NCBI RefSeq assembly: GCF_002949735.1
Contig: NZ_CP026681.1
Span: 1,178,001-1,242,000 of the forward strand
Direction of reading: 5' to 3'
DNA from: Nostoc sp. 'Peltigera membranacea cyanobiont' N6
GTDB taxonomy: Bacteria; Cyanobacteriota; Cyanobacteriia; Cyanobacteriales; Nostocaceae
Length of the DNA stretch: 64,000 nucleotides
The notes under the pieces were generated by a model, which was given only the letters and a program-made list of their open reading frames with translations, did no database searches and had not been told where the DNA came from. A program made the translations under genes and the position numbers. Positions 1 through 8,786 of this stretch are shown piece after piece (position 1 is the stretch's first letter; each line of letters starts with the position of its first letter).

Positions 1-189
1 TTTGGCGTAGCGGCGGTTAGTCTCATTGCCGAGGGTAAATACGATCGCATGGTGACATGGCAAAATCGCCAAGTATTAAGTGTACCAATTACAGAAGCGA
101 TCGCTCAATATAGCGCTGTCGATCCCAATGGTACTTTGGTTAAAACTGCTCGTGGTATAAGAGGATGTTTGAAAAGTGGCTGGCTGTGA
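1..189 (+). CDS. pfkA: ATP-dependent 6-phosphofructokinase, C-terminal end (5' part outside window)
   Basis: The frame is open from base 1 and reads GVAAVSLIAEGKYDRMVTW, then SVPITEAI and DPNGTLVKTARG, which matches the C-terminal end of cyanobacterial phosphofructokinase A (fructose-6-phosphate to fructose-1,6-bisphosphate, glycolysis). From memory the family ends a few residues after the KTARG position with a short tail of the GICLGD kind. Here the reading frame runs into an inverted-repeat element at about base 160, so the last residues (RGCLKSGWL) are encoded by that element. The N-terminal catalytic part is not in the window. Identification rests on about 50 residues. Confidence 0.72.
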   Translation, partial: FGVAAVSLIAEGKYDRMVTWQNRQVLSVPITEAIAQYSAVDPNGTLVKTARGIRGCLKSGWL

Positions 190-370
190 TTTTTGGCACT
201 TATTGATGCCCCCTAACCTCCCTTAAAAAGGGGGGAACTGCAATTAAAGTCCCCCAATTTATCGGGGAGCCACCGCGTTGGGCGGCGAGCCACTCTTGTT
301 GCACGTGGCGTAGATTTAGGGGGATCTAAAACGTTTTGCTACCGAGAAGAAGACTTTTCAAACATCCTCT
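160..370. mobile_element. MITE-like element inserted at the 3' end of pfkA
   Basis: Bases 160-177 (AGAGGATGTTTGAAAAGT) and 353-370 are perfect 18-bp inverted repeats bounding about 211 bp. The inside has no ORF and is rich in C-runs and G-runs (CCCCCTAACC and TTTAGGGGG blocks), as in non-autonomous repeats of Nostoc genomes. The left arm supplies the terminal codons of the upstream pfkA frame. No clear target duplication can be read; the flanks on both sides contain TATA/AATA-like bases. The family is not identified. Confidence 0.7.
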
Positions 371-383
371 AAATAACTGGACT

Positions 384-1523
384 TTAGACTAAAGTCCAGA
401 AAATAATCCCCAATACAAACTCGCCTTCATTTACAGCTTGATTTGTTGCGACATCATAAACCAATCCATCTTGTTGAGCGCAGACATCAATGACACTAGG
501 TAAGTTACCTTCTTTATTAAAACTGAGAATTTGATACAGTTTTTCTCCAGCTTTAAACCTACTACCTAATGCTATTCTGGATTGAATCATCCCACCTGCG
601 ATCGCATAATATTTTTTCCGATTGCTGCTAGATGCAAAAGTCATCTCATGAGTTTTTCTGTCATCCGAGAAATCAGGAATTTGCAATACACCTTTTTGTG
701 CTAGATAGTTTTTTACACCCCGTACACCTTTGGCGACTGAATCAGGGTTCATTTGCATTCCTGAGCCTAATTCCAGTGTCCAAGCTTCCACATCAAACTT
801 GATTTCTCTACCAATATCTTTAAAACAAGCTTCCAGCGCTAACCAAGGTTTGATAAAAGCTTCATCAAAAGCATCACCATCATATTTATTAAGTAAGATT
901 CCAAAATCAAGCAGGAAGTATTTTGCACTCTCTTCTCGATTTCGGAAGTAATAAAGGTAGTCTAATGCTTGATTTGTAGAACTGTGTAAATCAATTAAGT
1001 AGTCTGCATCTAAACTGAGATTTTGTAGTTTATAGCTAAAAAGTTCTGTGTAGGGTACTGCACTAGAAGAATTAATTTTATCTAAAACTTTTGCAAATTT
1101 TTGCTTAATTATAGTTAGATAATTTTGTCGAACGACCTCTAGAGCGAGATGAAGTTGAGATTTAGCAAAAGCTACTAAATCATCAGCTTCTTTCTCGTAA
1201 TCCCAAAATATGCGATTCCAGTCTTTGGCTTCATAAACGCAGTATCGCCCAGGGGAAAAATGATGAGCGCGTTCATTCGTCCCTATTGGATTACAAACGG
1301 GAACTAACCAAATTTCTCCAGCTAAATCTGTATCATTTATTGTTAATAAAAACTCAATTAGCTGGTGAATTACGGCATTACCAGCAATTTCTGCACCGTG
1401 CAGATTTGATTGAATGTATACCTTTTTACCAGGTTTAGCGCCGATGAACTTGTATAGTTGTAAGTATAGGCGATCGCCCGAAGCCATTTGACGTAAAGGA
1501 ATAGTTTCAATAACTGGCTGCAT
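384..1523 (-). CDS. Succinylglutamate desuccinylase/aspartoacylase family protein
   Basis: This 379-residue protein belongs to the M14-like AstE/AspA zinc hydrolases that remove acyl groups from amino acids. The zinc motif is visible as NLHGAEIAGN (His42, Glu45), and a later LIDLHSS (about residue 177) supplies the other histidine ligand. VPVCNPIGTNERAHHF is the substrate-side loop typical of the family. The C-terminal third (after about residue 290) is the beta-rich domain seen in AstE-like proteins. The substrate cannot be told from sequence. The gene is convergent with pfkA and its ATG start faces a repeat-containing intergenic region. Confidence 0.8.
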   Translation of the reverse strand: MQPVIETIPLRQMASGDRLYLQLYKFIGAKPGKKVYIQSNLHGAEIAGNAVIHQLIEFLLTINDTDLAGEIWLVPVCNPIGTNERAHHFSPGRYCVYEAKDWNRIFWDYEKEADDLVAFAKSQLHLALEVVRQNYLTIIKQKFAKVLDKINSSSAVPYTELFSYKLQNLSLDADYLIDLHSSTNQALDYLYYFRNREESAKYFLLDFGILLNKYDGDAFDEAFIKPWLALEACFKDIGREIKFDVEAWTLELGSGMQMNPDSVAKGVRGVKNYLAQKGVLQIPDFSDDRKTHEMTFASSSNRKKYYAIAGGMIQSRIALGSRFKAGEKLYQILSFNKEGNLPSVIDVCAQQDGLVYDVATNQAVNEGEFVLGIIFWTLV

Positions 1524-1646
1524 GAAATAACCCGGTGATGATTTGAGTAAATTATCGCTGTATCTGTACTGAATTAAAAGCTTAAGTAAGTAGGCAAGAA
1601 TAAATCAAAGTAGATTAAGTAATATTAAAAATCTTGAAATGAGTTC

Positions 1647-1692
1647 GTAGTGAGGGCTTCAGCCCTCAAACGAGGACTAAAGTCCTCACTAC
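1647..1692. repeat. Hairpin repeat, GTAGTGAGGGCTT family
   Basis: The arms GTAGTGAGG and CCTCACTAC enclose two smaller palindromes (GAGGGCTTCAGCCCTC and GAGGACTAAAGTCCTC). A shorter 26-bp relative lies at 34763-34788. It is a dispersed intergenic palindrome of a type common in Nostoc-group genomes. The rest of the gap 1524-1766 shows nothing else. Confidence 0.75.
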
Positions 1693-1781
1693 AAACCTTA
1701 ATTTCATTTGCGTAATCAGCTGACCTCTGCGTGAATTACTAGGATAAGTTAGCATCACATTAACTAGTGTTGGCAGTAGCT

Positions 1782-4700
1782 ATGGCGCAGAATTGGTTGC
1801 GAATCACACATCAAGACTACAAAATTCAACTTTCTTGGCAACGCGGATATGAAAGTCCTCGTTTTGCGTCAGAAGTCGCCTTCCAGCAACCCTTCGATGA
1901 AGAAAATGCGGCTGAGTTGCGCTGGTATTTAGAAGATTATCTGAAGTTTCCTTACGGGATTTTTCCAGATAACGCTGTAAAAATTGAACAAAAATTACAG
2001 CATTGGGGACAACAGCTATTTGAGCTAGTATTTCGCAGTACAGACAAAGGAAGAGAATTTTTTCAGGAAGCGACACGGGAAGGGCTAGATAACTGTGAAC
2101 TGGGCATCATTTCTGATAACGCCGAAGTGCTGAACTTGCCTTGGGAGTTGCTATATTCCCCCGACTATCAATTTCTTGCACCTTCACTGGCGGGGATGTA
2201 TCGCAGTCTCAGCAGTCAGGGCGTAAAAGCACCATTGCCAGCAATGCCCGATGACCAACTAAATATTTTACTAGTTATTGCCCGTCCTTACGATCGGCAA
2301 GACGTTGGGTTTAAAACCATTGCCCGTCCCCTGCTGGCGGCGCTGCAACCGATACGACAGCGAGTCAATCTTAAGGTATTGCGTCCCCCTAGCTTGAAAG
2401 CATTTGAAGCAGAACTGCAAGCGAATAAGGGTTTTTATCATATCGTCCATTTTGATGGACATGGGAATTTTGACAGCGAGACTCAGGGAGTTTTAGTTTT
2501 TGAGGATGAACAGGGAAACGAGCAAGCTGTCAGCGCTAGGGAAATTGCCCAATATTTAACAGATTGTCGCGTGCCAATTTTTGTACTGAATGCTTGCAAG
2601 TCTGGACAAGTAGGGGAAGAAGCTTTTTCTTCTGTGGCGGGACAGTTGGTGAAATTGGGGGCTAAGGGTGTGGTAGCGATGGCATACACAATTAAAGCCA
2701 AAGGTGCAGAACACTTTATTGGACGGTTGTATGGGGAATTAGTCAGGGGAGAGTGTATCGCCACAGCAGTTGCAGCAGGGCGTAAGTCTATGTCTATTGA
2801 CAAAATGCGCCCCAGTCCCAAAGGAAATTTACCTTTACAAGATTGGCTTGTGCCGGTGTTGTATCAGCAGGAACCCTATACGCCTTTTGTTCCTCAAAAG
2901 ACAGCACCCAGTTTTGCCGATTTGATGGCGCAAACAGACAACACCCCAGAAAGCAGCAAGGCTGTAGGTTTACCTGATGAAAGCGCTTATGGTTTTATTG
3001 GGCGGGATTATGAGATTTTGCGTTTAGAGAGAGCATTTCGGCAAAATCATCTGGTTTTGGTGCAGGGAATGGGCGGCGTTGGTAAAACTGAGTTAGCCGC
3101 AGGTTTCGCCCGCTGGTTAAATGACACTCAAGGACGTACAGGCGGTATGTTCTTCACTTCCTTTGAACAGGGTGCGGGGTTGAGTCAGGTAATTAACCAA
3201 ATTGGTAGGGCGTTAGGAGGTGAGAGATTTTCCCAAATGATGCCAGATAAGCAAGAGGATGTGGTGCAGCAATATCTGCAAACTAATCCCTGCTTGTTGA
3301 TTTGGGATAACTTTGAACCTGTTAACGGTTTCCCTACGGGGAATGAACCATTATTGAGTGGGGAAGAGAGAAACAAGCTGAAGCGGTTTCTTAAGGAATT
3401 GCGGGGTGGTAAATCTTGGGTATTAATTACCAGTCGCCGCGAAGAACCTTGGCTAGATTGTGGGTATAGTTTAATCAACTTGCGGGGGTTGTCTCAAGCG
3501 GATGCCCAAGAGTTAGCCGCGAAGATTTTGCAAACGGTGGGAGTTGAGAGAAAGAACCTGCCGGCAGAGTATTTGGACTTGTTGAAATTGTTGGGGGGAC
3601 ATCCCTTGTCTTTGCGGGTGGTGTTGCCGCATTTAAAGACACAGACACCTGTGCAGTTAATTGAGGCGCTGCGACGGGGGTTGGATACTTTTAGGGGACA
3701 AGAGGAAGAAGGGAGAGAAAAATCTCTTACTGTGTCGTTGGATTATTCCTTTGCGAAGTTATCGGAACGTACACGCCAACATTTACCATTTTTGGCGTTG
3801 TTTTGCGATCGGGTTAGCGCAGAGTTTCTGGCGCACTTATCTAACGCAAAAATTGGTAATCCTTTTACACAAAAGTATCATGATATTTTTGGGGAAAATC
3901 TGCAAAAATTTGATTGGCAATTGATTTTAAATGAAGCATCAGATGCAGGGATTCTAGAATATCTTGGTCTAAGCATCTATAAAATTCACCCTGTCCTACC
4001 TTGGTATCTGCAACAAAAGCTAGCTGAACGCCATTCTAAATCAATTATTAATGAATTAGAACAAAGACTGGTTGGTTTTTATGCAGGTCTAGCTGCTAGA
4101 CATGATTTGGAAATGATTGGCAATGCTCAGTATGCAACTAAGCTCTTAAATATTGAAGAACCAAATTTGTTACAAAATTTACGACTAGCACAACAACAAC
4201 AGGATTGGCACAGTGTACAACTAATTATACAAGCTTTAGGAGAACTCTATGAGCGACAGGGACGTTTAGTTGAGTTTAGACAGCTGAGAAACAGGGTATA
4301 TAGTGTACTAGGTATAAAAGTAAGACTTGCTAAGACAAAAGGTATAACTGCTTTTGCTCTTTGGAGACACTTAAGAGGAATTGATGCAAATGAAGCATCT
4401 CAGAATGGTGAATTGGATATAGCCCGACAAATCTATCAAGAGATTTTGGATGAGCTTCAATTATTAAATAGTGAATCTATACAGGACGAGATTGCTGTAT
4501 TCAACCATAATCTAGGTTACATAGCACAAGAAAAAAGAGATTTTAAAAATGCAAAGCGACACTACAAAATAGCACTTAATCTATACAAGTCTGTAGGTGA
4601 TGACTATCAAGCTGCTTATGAATATTTGCACTTGGGTATAATATCTCACAAACAAGATAATTTGGAGAAAGCAAGTCATTATTATTATCTATCTCTTGAA

Positions 4701-5372
4701 ACTTATAAGCGAAAGAATGACTTATATATGGCTGCTAAAGTTTACCACCAGCTAGGTAGACTAAATCAAGATAATGGAGAGGTAAAACAAGCCATTATTT
4801 ACTATGAAATTGCTCGTAAAATTTATGAAAATAGTAAAAGCTTGCTTGAATTAGCTCCTGTATACCATCAGCTTGGCATGGCTTTACAAGAACAATGTAA
4901 GCTTAAAGAAGCAAAGTTTTACTATCTAAAATCAGTAAAAATTTTTGAAGATAATCAGAATTTTTATTGTGCCGCTAAAACCTATCATCAACTAGGTAGA
5001 TTAGCAAGAGAACAATTAGGTTTTACAGAAGCTATTAATTATTATCAAAAAGCATTTGAAAATTTTGACAATAAGCAAAATTGGTATGCTGCGGCTATAA
5101 CGTTGATAGCGTGGGGAGAAACATTGGAAGTCCAAAAAAATTGGGTTGAAGCTTTAAATAAGTATATTCAAGCTTGGGTAATTTATCCCCAGCAAGAAGT
5201 AAATTTGATTAGCTTAGAAGATTTAAGAATAAAAGCATTAGCCCGTATGTTAAAACAGTTAGGTGAAAGCGAGTTTCAAAGCATTTGGCGCGAGGCGACG
5301 GGTGAAGAGTGCGCTGGAGAGGTGCGCGAGGCAATTTGGATAGCGCGAGATGAGCTAGAAACAGAGTCGTAG
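1782..5372 (+). CDS. CHAT-domain STAND NTPase with TPR repeats
   Basis: A cytosolic protein of about 1196 residues (1201 if the in-frame GTG at 1767 is used; neither start has a clear Shine-Dalgarno). Counting from 1767: a CHAT caspase-like peptidase domain at about 120-365 with the dyad HFDGHGN (His232) and LNACKSG (Cys277). Then comes an NB-ARC-type NTPase with Walker A GMGGVGKT (434-441), a Walker B-like CLLIWDNFE, and GGHPLSLRV, the GxP motif of STAND proteins. After a helical linker, six or more TPR-like units run from about 930 to 1140 (repeated YHQLGRL). Family knowledge: such proteins are ligand-triggered switches, several of them in antiphage defence or programmed cell death. No partner gene adjoins it, so target and trigger are unknown. 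Confidence 0.88.
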   Translation: MAQNWLRITHQDYKIQLSWQRGYESPRFASEVAFQQPFDEENAAELRWYLEDYLKFPYGIFPDNAVKIEQKLQHWGQQLFELVFRSTDKGREFFQEATREGLDNCELGIISDNAEVLNLPWELLYSPDYQFLAPSLAGMYRSLSSQGVKAPLPAMPDDQLNILLVIARPYDRQDVGFKTIARPLLAALQPIRQRVNLKVLRPPSLKAFEAELQANKGFYHIVHFDGHGNFDSETQGVLVFEDEQGNEQAVSAREIAQYLTDCRVPIFVLNACKSGQVGEEAFSSVAGQLVKLGAKGVVAMAYTIKAKGAEHFIGRLYGELVRGECIATAVAAGRKSMSIDKMRPSPKGNLPLQDWLVPVLYQQEPYTPFVPQKTAPSFADLMAQTDNTPESSKAVGLPDESAYGFIGRDYEILRLERAFRQNHLVLVQGMGGVGKTELAAGFARWLNDTQGRTGGMFFTSFEQGAGLSQVINQIGRALGGERFSQMMPDKQEDVVQQYLQTNPCLLIWDNFEPVNGFPTGNEPLLSGEERNKLKRFLKELRGGKSWVLITSRREEPWLDCGYSLINLRGLSQADAQELAAKILQTVGVERKNLPAEYLDLLKLLGGHPLSLRVVLPHLKTQTPVQLIEALRRGLDTFRGQEEEGREKSLTVSLDYSFAKLSERTRQHLPFLALFCDRVSAEFLAHLSNAKIGNPFTQKYHDIFGENLQKFDWQLILNEASDAGILEYLGLSIYKIHPVLPWYLQQKLAERHSKSIINELEQRLVGFYAGLAARHDLEMIGNAQYATKLLNIEEPNLLQNLRLAQQQQDWHSVQLIIQALGELYERQGRLVEFRQLRNRVYSVLGIKVRLAKTKGITAFALWRHLRGIDANEASQNGELDIARQIYQEILDELQLLNSESIQDEIAVFNHNLGYIAQEKRDFKNAKRHYKIALNLYKSVGDDYQAAYEYLHLGIISHKQDNLEKASHYYYLSLETYKRKNDLYMAAKVYHQLGRLNQDNGEVKQAIIYYEIARKIYENSKSLLELAPVYHQLGMALQEQCKLKEAKFYYLKSVKIFEDNQNFYCAAKTYHQLGRLAREQLGFTEAINYYQKAFENFDNKQNWYAAAITLIAWGETLEVQKNWVEALNKYIQAWVIYPQQEVNLISLEDLRIKALARMLKQLGESEFQSIWREATGEECAGEVREAIWIARDELETES

Positions 5373-5460
5373 GTTGCAGTGCAAGATTTATTGTCAACGT
5401 CAAATCATTCATAAGTTTTATTTAAGCATTGCTTGCGATCGCATAAGCATTGCCACAAAA

Positions 5461-5628
5461 ATGATGGTTTTCATGAACAAAATGATCATTTTCATGACCA
5501 ACATCGTCATTTTCATAACCAAAATCATCATTTTCATAACCAAAATCGTCATTTTCATAACCAAAATCATCATTTTCATAACCAACATCGTCATTTTCAT
5601 AACCAAAGCGATCGTTTTGGTCACGACA
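5461..5628. repeat. 21-bp tandem repeat, about 8 units
   Basis: Unit consensus ATCATCATTTTCATAACCAA plus A, with seven good copies and a degenerate eighth. Because the period is a multiple of three, several frames stay open on both strands (for example a heptad IFITKIV), but no ribosome site or recognisable protein goes with them. It fills most of the gap between the CHAT gene and the toxin-antitoxin pair. Confidence 0.85.
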
Positions 5629-5725
5629 AAGTAGTTATTCACAACTGGGATGTCTACGAGGGGCTACACCTAAGCAATATTTACAGCAGCAGTGTTCTAT
5701 CCTAGAAACAAAAAGGAGCAAAAGT

Positions 5726-5998
5726 ATGCAAGCCTACAAGCTGAACGCCACAATTGATGAATCAGGTCATTTAATTATTGACGAACCTCTAAATATTGCT
5801 CCTGGAAAAGTGGAAGTGATTATTTTGCAGCCAGTTCCATCCTTGGAAACTTCTACAGATTCACAGCCAGAAAAGCCGAAGAGACAAACAAAAATCAAAG
5901 CTTTGCAAGGCTGGTTTGAAAAAACACAACCCACGCCTTCTGATTTTGACCCAGACCAAGCCAGATGGGAAGCTTTAAAGGAGAAACATAATCTGTGA
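5726..5998 (+). CDS. Putative antitoxin of a VapBC-type pair
   Basis: A 90-residue protein. The N-terminal 40 residues (MQAYKLNATIDESGHLIIDE) look like a short beta-rich AbrB/AF2212-type antitoxin segment, and the C-terminal part is charged and proline-rich, as expected of a toxin-wrapping tail. AAAAAGGAGC lies just upstream as a strong ribosome site. Its stop overlaps the start of the PIN toxin gene (GTGA), so the two are translationally coupled. The assignment depends mainly on this context. Expected role: DNA-binding repressor of the operon and neutraliser of the toxin. Confidence 0.65.
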   Translation: MQAYKLNATIDESGHLIIDEPLNIAPGKVEVIILQPVPSLETSTDSQPEKPKRQTKIKALQGWFEKTQPTPSDFDPDQARWEALKEKHNL

Positions 5999-6414
5999 AA
6001 GTCCTCTTAGACAGCAATGTTATTCTGGATGTTGCTCTTGAGCGACAACCTTTTTTTGGCAATAGCGAGACAGTTGTATTATTTGTTGAAGCGGGGCAGA
6101 TAGAAGGCTACATCTGTGCATCTTCCTTTAGTGACCTTTACTACATTATCCGTAAAGATAAAGGTCGAAATTTAGCCCTTGAATTTTTGAGGGAAATAGT
6201 TACCTTCTGCCGTGTCGCCACCCTAGATAGTACCGCAATCAACATGGCACTAAACCTTAACTTTAGAGATTTTGAAGATGCTATTCAATACAGCGCTGCG
6301 GTACTCAATCACTTAGATGCTATTATTACTCGCAATCCTAGAGATTTTCCAGTTGCTACTCCCAGAATTATCACACCTGAAGAGTTGATTCAGGAACTAA
6401 CAAATACTCCATAA
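5995..6414 (+). CDS. PIN-domain toxin (VapC-like ribonuclease)
   Basis: A 139-residue PIN domain. The acidic residues that bind Mg2+ are visible: LLDSNVILD (Asp6), a central RDFEDAIQ (Asp95), and ITRNPRDF (Asp117) near the end, followed by ITPEEL. This order matches VapC-type endoribonucleases that cleave tRNA or rRNA when freed from antitoxin. It starts with GTG overlapping the antitoxin stop by four bases. Length is normal and nothing looks broken. Confidence 0.8.
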   Translation: MKVLLDSNVILDVALERQPFFGNSETVVLFVEAGQIEGYICASSFSDLYYIIRKDKGRNLALEFLREIVTFCRVATLDSTAINMALNLNFRDFEDAIQYSAAVLNHLDAIITRNPRDFPVATPRIITPEELIQELTNTP

Positions 6415-6433
6415 ATAATTAAGTCAAATATAT

Positions 6434-6871
6434 ATGAATGCCCAATTAACTTCTGTCGAAATCCAAGAACTTCAGCAACTTCTCCAAAACGACACCCCAG
6501 CACAACATGCACTCACTACCCTTCAACAACACAACGGCAATCTAGAAGCAAGTTTTGATGCACTTTGGCAGGAGAAAGTTGGCACAACAGATTATAGTAG
6601 GGGCAAAAAATCTATTTTGCAGCTGACCCTCGACGAAATCCGCGCGGAAATCTGTGGTGATGATGGTTTACGGGGCACAATCAAAGAATACACCAAGAAC
6701 CCTGGTAGCTCTTCTCTGCTCAATAGTATCATTGGCTCACTGGTTGCGGTTGCAGCAGTACATGGAATACCGATTGATGGTGCGATCGCCACAATTGTCG
6801 TATTATATATTATTAAAATTGGGATAAACGTTCTCTGCAAATACACCGAGCCAGATAGTGAAGCAAAGTAA
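6434..6871 (+). CDS. Small membrane protein with UBA-like N-terminus
   Basis: A 145-residue protein, not recognised as a named family. Residues 1-50 (EIQELQQLL, ALTTLQQHNGNLEASFDALW) resemble a small three-helix UBA/TS-N-type fold. Residues 95-130 form one or two hydrophobic segments (SLVAVAAVHGIPIDG, AIATIVVLYIIKIGI), so the C-terminus is probably in the membrane. It begins 20 bp after the toxin gene and could be co-transcribed with the toxin-antitoxin pair. Function unknown. Confidence 0.6.
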   Translation: MNAQLTSVEIQELQQLLQNDTPAQHALTTLQQHNGNLEASFDALWQEKVGTTDYSRGKKSILQLTLDEIRAEICGDDGLRGTIKEYTKNPGSSSLLNSIIGSLVAVAAVHGIPIDGAIATIVVLYIIKIGINVLCKYTEPDSEAK

Positions 6872-6901
6872 GGTCAAAATAATAACTCCTAACTCTTGTA
6901 C

Positions 6902-6921
6902 AGACGCGATCAATCGCGTCT
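6902..6921. repeat. Palindrome AGACGCGAT/ATCGCGTCT
   Basis: Perfect 9-bp arms with a two-base spacer between two convergent genes. It belongs to a family of GACGCGAT palindromes also seen at 21049-21111 and 59491-59510. No T-run follows on either strand, so it is not called a terminator. Confidence 0.6.
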
Positions 6922-6925
6922 CCCC

Positions 6926-7564
6926 TCACGTCCCCGGTAAATTTCGTAATCGTTCATCCAAATGACTGCGGTCTGCCAAAACCTTTACCAATGGCCCATG
7001 TGAAGAAAATTCTACAATACTGACCGAAGCCACAGGGCATCCCAAACGAAAACGGAAGCGTCCCACGTCAACCCCCAGAAAACTACACAGAAGAATTCTG
7101 ATGGTTGCCTTGTGTGAAACGACTAAAACATTGCCACTAGTGTAATTTTGCTTGATTTCTTCAATTACCTGCAAGGCGCGAGAAGCAATTGTAACCGCCA
7201 TTTCTCCTCCATTTGGCGCATTCCAAGCCGGGTCTGCTGACCAGCGAATATAATCATCGTGATATTCACGGCTAATTACTTCCGGCGTTTTTCCTTCCCA
7301 CTTACCATAGTTGATTTCTTTTAAACCATCTCTGAGTTGTGGTTCTATCTTTATTGCTTCACACAAAGGTTTTGCTGTCAATACAGTTCGCCGCATTGGA
7401 CTACAAAATATTGCTGTCCAATCCATAGAACTATATGCGTCAGCAAAAGCCTTTGCCATATCCAACCCTTCTGGAGTAAGTTCTGAGTCTATGGAACCAC
7501 AAAAGGAATTGTTGCGACTGCATTCTGTCTGTCCGTGACGGAGGAAATAAAGAGTTAGGCTCAC
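6926..7564 (-). CDS. Histidine phosphatase family protein (phosphoglycerate mutase-like)
   Basis: A 212-residue protein with the catalytic LRHGQT motif at residues 8-13 (His10 is phosphorylated). It also has SPMRRT (about 55-60), LKEINYGKWEG (Glu83 acid/base) and VVSHKATIR (His151). This is the branch-1 histidine phosphatase fold. Substrate cannot be fixed; such proteins include alpha-ribazole and sugar phosphatases. Convergent with the upstream gene. Confidence 0.85.
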   Translation of the reverse strand: MSLTLYFLRHGQTECSRNNSFCGSIDSELTPEGLDMAKAFADAYSSMDWTAIFCSPMRRTVLTAKPLCEAIKIEPQLRDGLKEINYGKWEGKTPEVISREYHDDYIRWSADPAWNAPNGGEMAVTIASRALQVIEEIKQNYTSGNVLVVSHKATIRILLCSFLGVDVGRFRFRLGCPVASVSIVEFSSHGPLVKVLADRSHLDERLRNLPGT

Positions 7565-8265
7565 GGTAATACTCTCATCGATTTGTAAATTTCAGAGCGC
7601 TAACAATCAGATGTAGCTGAAGATAGTTAATGCCTGTGGTATATTACTACGAATTTTCTGATATTTTAAATAATTTTCAAAGCAAAGTTACCTTAGACCC
7701 GTCGTAGACATTGCCATTCAGCGATCGCTTATTTGATAAGTTGTATGTTTAAACTATAGCGGTTATCAATTGCATGGAATACAGACCGAACAAGACTATC
7801 CCCAACGCTACAAGGGTTGGGAAGTAAGATTCAAAGCCTCTCTTTTAAAAAGAGGAGCAATATAAGTCAGGTCAAAGTGCATTATAAGCTAAACCACATC
7901 TAGTTTGCATATCTAAAATTTTCATAACTCTTGTGGGGTGGGCATATTGCCCGCCCTAATTATGCAATTTAAATGTGGAACAGCTTATACAAACGAGAAG
8001 TGCGATAATTGCTTATATTTATAAAGTTGAAAATTATAGAGATTATTACTAATAATTTTATAAAATAATTCTGTCATGTAGAGACGTAATCAATTACGTC
8101 TCTACATTAGTTCTGCAAAATCAAGCTAGCCCTTTATCTTTTAATGCTTGCTAAGAAGATAAAAAGGGTTTTAGCATTGAGTCTTAAACAATCCGTACTC
8201 TTTTGCAAAAATGGAATCCACCCCATTTGTATCCCATAACTTTCTACAAAAAAGTCATAGATTGT
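7565..8265. other. Intergenic region with palindromic repeats, no gene seen
   Basis: AT-rich. It holds a hairpin CCCCAAC/GGTTGGG near 7801-7822, a GGGTGGGCATATTGCCCGCCC repeat near 7935-7955, and a palindrome TGTAGAGACGTAAT/ATTACGTCTCTACA at 8078-8106. A weak stem CCCTTTATCTT/AAGATAAAAAGGG lies near 8130-8170. The short ORF overlapping 8203 lacks any coding signs. Confidence 0.6.
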
Positions 8266-8448
8266 TTAGTCAATATTTTTCTTCACATTATCTTTTACGT
8301 CTTCAATTCCATGACGTACTTCGCTTTCAGCTTGCTTTGCCTTACCTTTCGCTTTATCTTCTGGATCTCCAGTGATATTGCCTAACGCTTCTTGGGCTTT
8401 ACCTTCAACATTTTTAGCAGCTGCCTTTGCGCGATCTTCAATACTCAT
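8266..8448 (-). CDS. CsbD family stress-response protein
   Basis: A 60-residue hydrophilic, lysine/alanine-rich helical protein. It starts MSIEDRAKAAAKNVEGKAQE and continues with ALGNITGDPEDKAKGKAKQAE, the CsbD (PF05532-type) pattern. Family members accumulate under general or osmotic stress; molecular function is not established. CAGGAGT lies close upstream of ATG as ribosome site. Monocistronic. Confidence 0.85.
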   Translation of the reverse strand: MSIEDRAKAAAKNVEGKAQEALGNITGDPEDKAKGKAKQAESEVRHGIEDVKDNVKKNID

Positions 8449-8786
8449 TTTGTACTCCTGGATTTAATGAAAGATTTCTTTTAAAGCTATAAAGTAACTT
8501 TGAAATCTTTTTCTTATTTACTCTTATACATTAACTTAAAGTTTTTGCTAAAGCCTTCCACCACAAGACATATTCTAATAATTCGTAATTTGTAATTAAG
8601 AAAGTTAGTTGTAGTAAGCATCCTGGCTATTGGTTTAATGTAAATTAAAGTAAGAATAGTTCAGTTATCTATGCTAAAAGACATAGAACAAATGTAAATA
8701 TGGTAATCCCTTTTTTTGACTCTTTAACTAAAAAACCCAGTTTCGTAGAGAAACTGGGTTAATAAATTTATGGGGATGTTTTTTGT
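8449..8786. other. Intergenic region between CsbD gene and repeat-protein gene
   Basis: AT-rich stretch. Apart from the terminator near 8726-8760 for the minus-strand gene to its right, only the presumed promoter region of the csbD-like gene is expected here. No further ORF or repeat is evident. Confidence 0.5.
8726..8760 (-). terminator. Rho-independent terminator of the 19-residue-repeat protein gene
   Basis: Perfect 11-bp stem AACCCAGTTTC (8734-8744) with GAAACTGGGTT (8750-8760) and a GTAGA loop. On the minus strand it is followed by a T-run. It lies 27 bp past the stop codon of the minus-strand gene. Confidence 0.85.

Noticed and set aside
5374..5705. Three overlapping ORFs of 74-90 codons with heptad IFITKIV-like or HFHNQNH-like repeats
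   Set aside because: Same tandem-repeat artefact; frames conflict and none has a convincing start.
8203..8385. Hydrophobic 60-codon ORF on the plus strand
   Set aside because: It is the antisense shadow of the CsbD-family gene.
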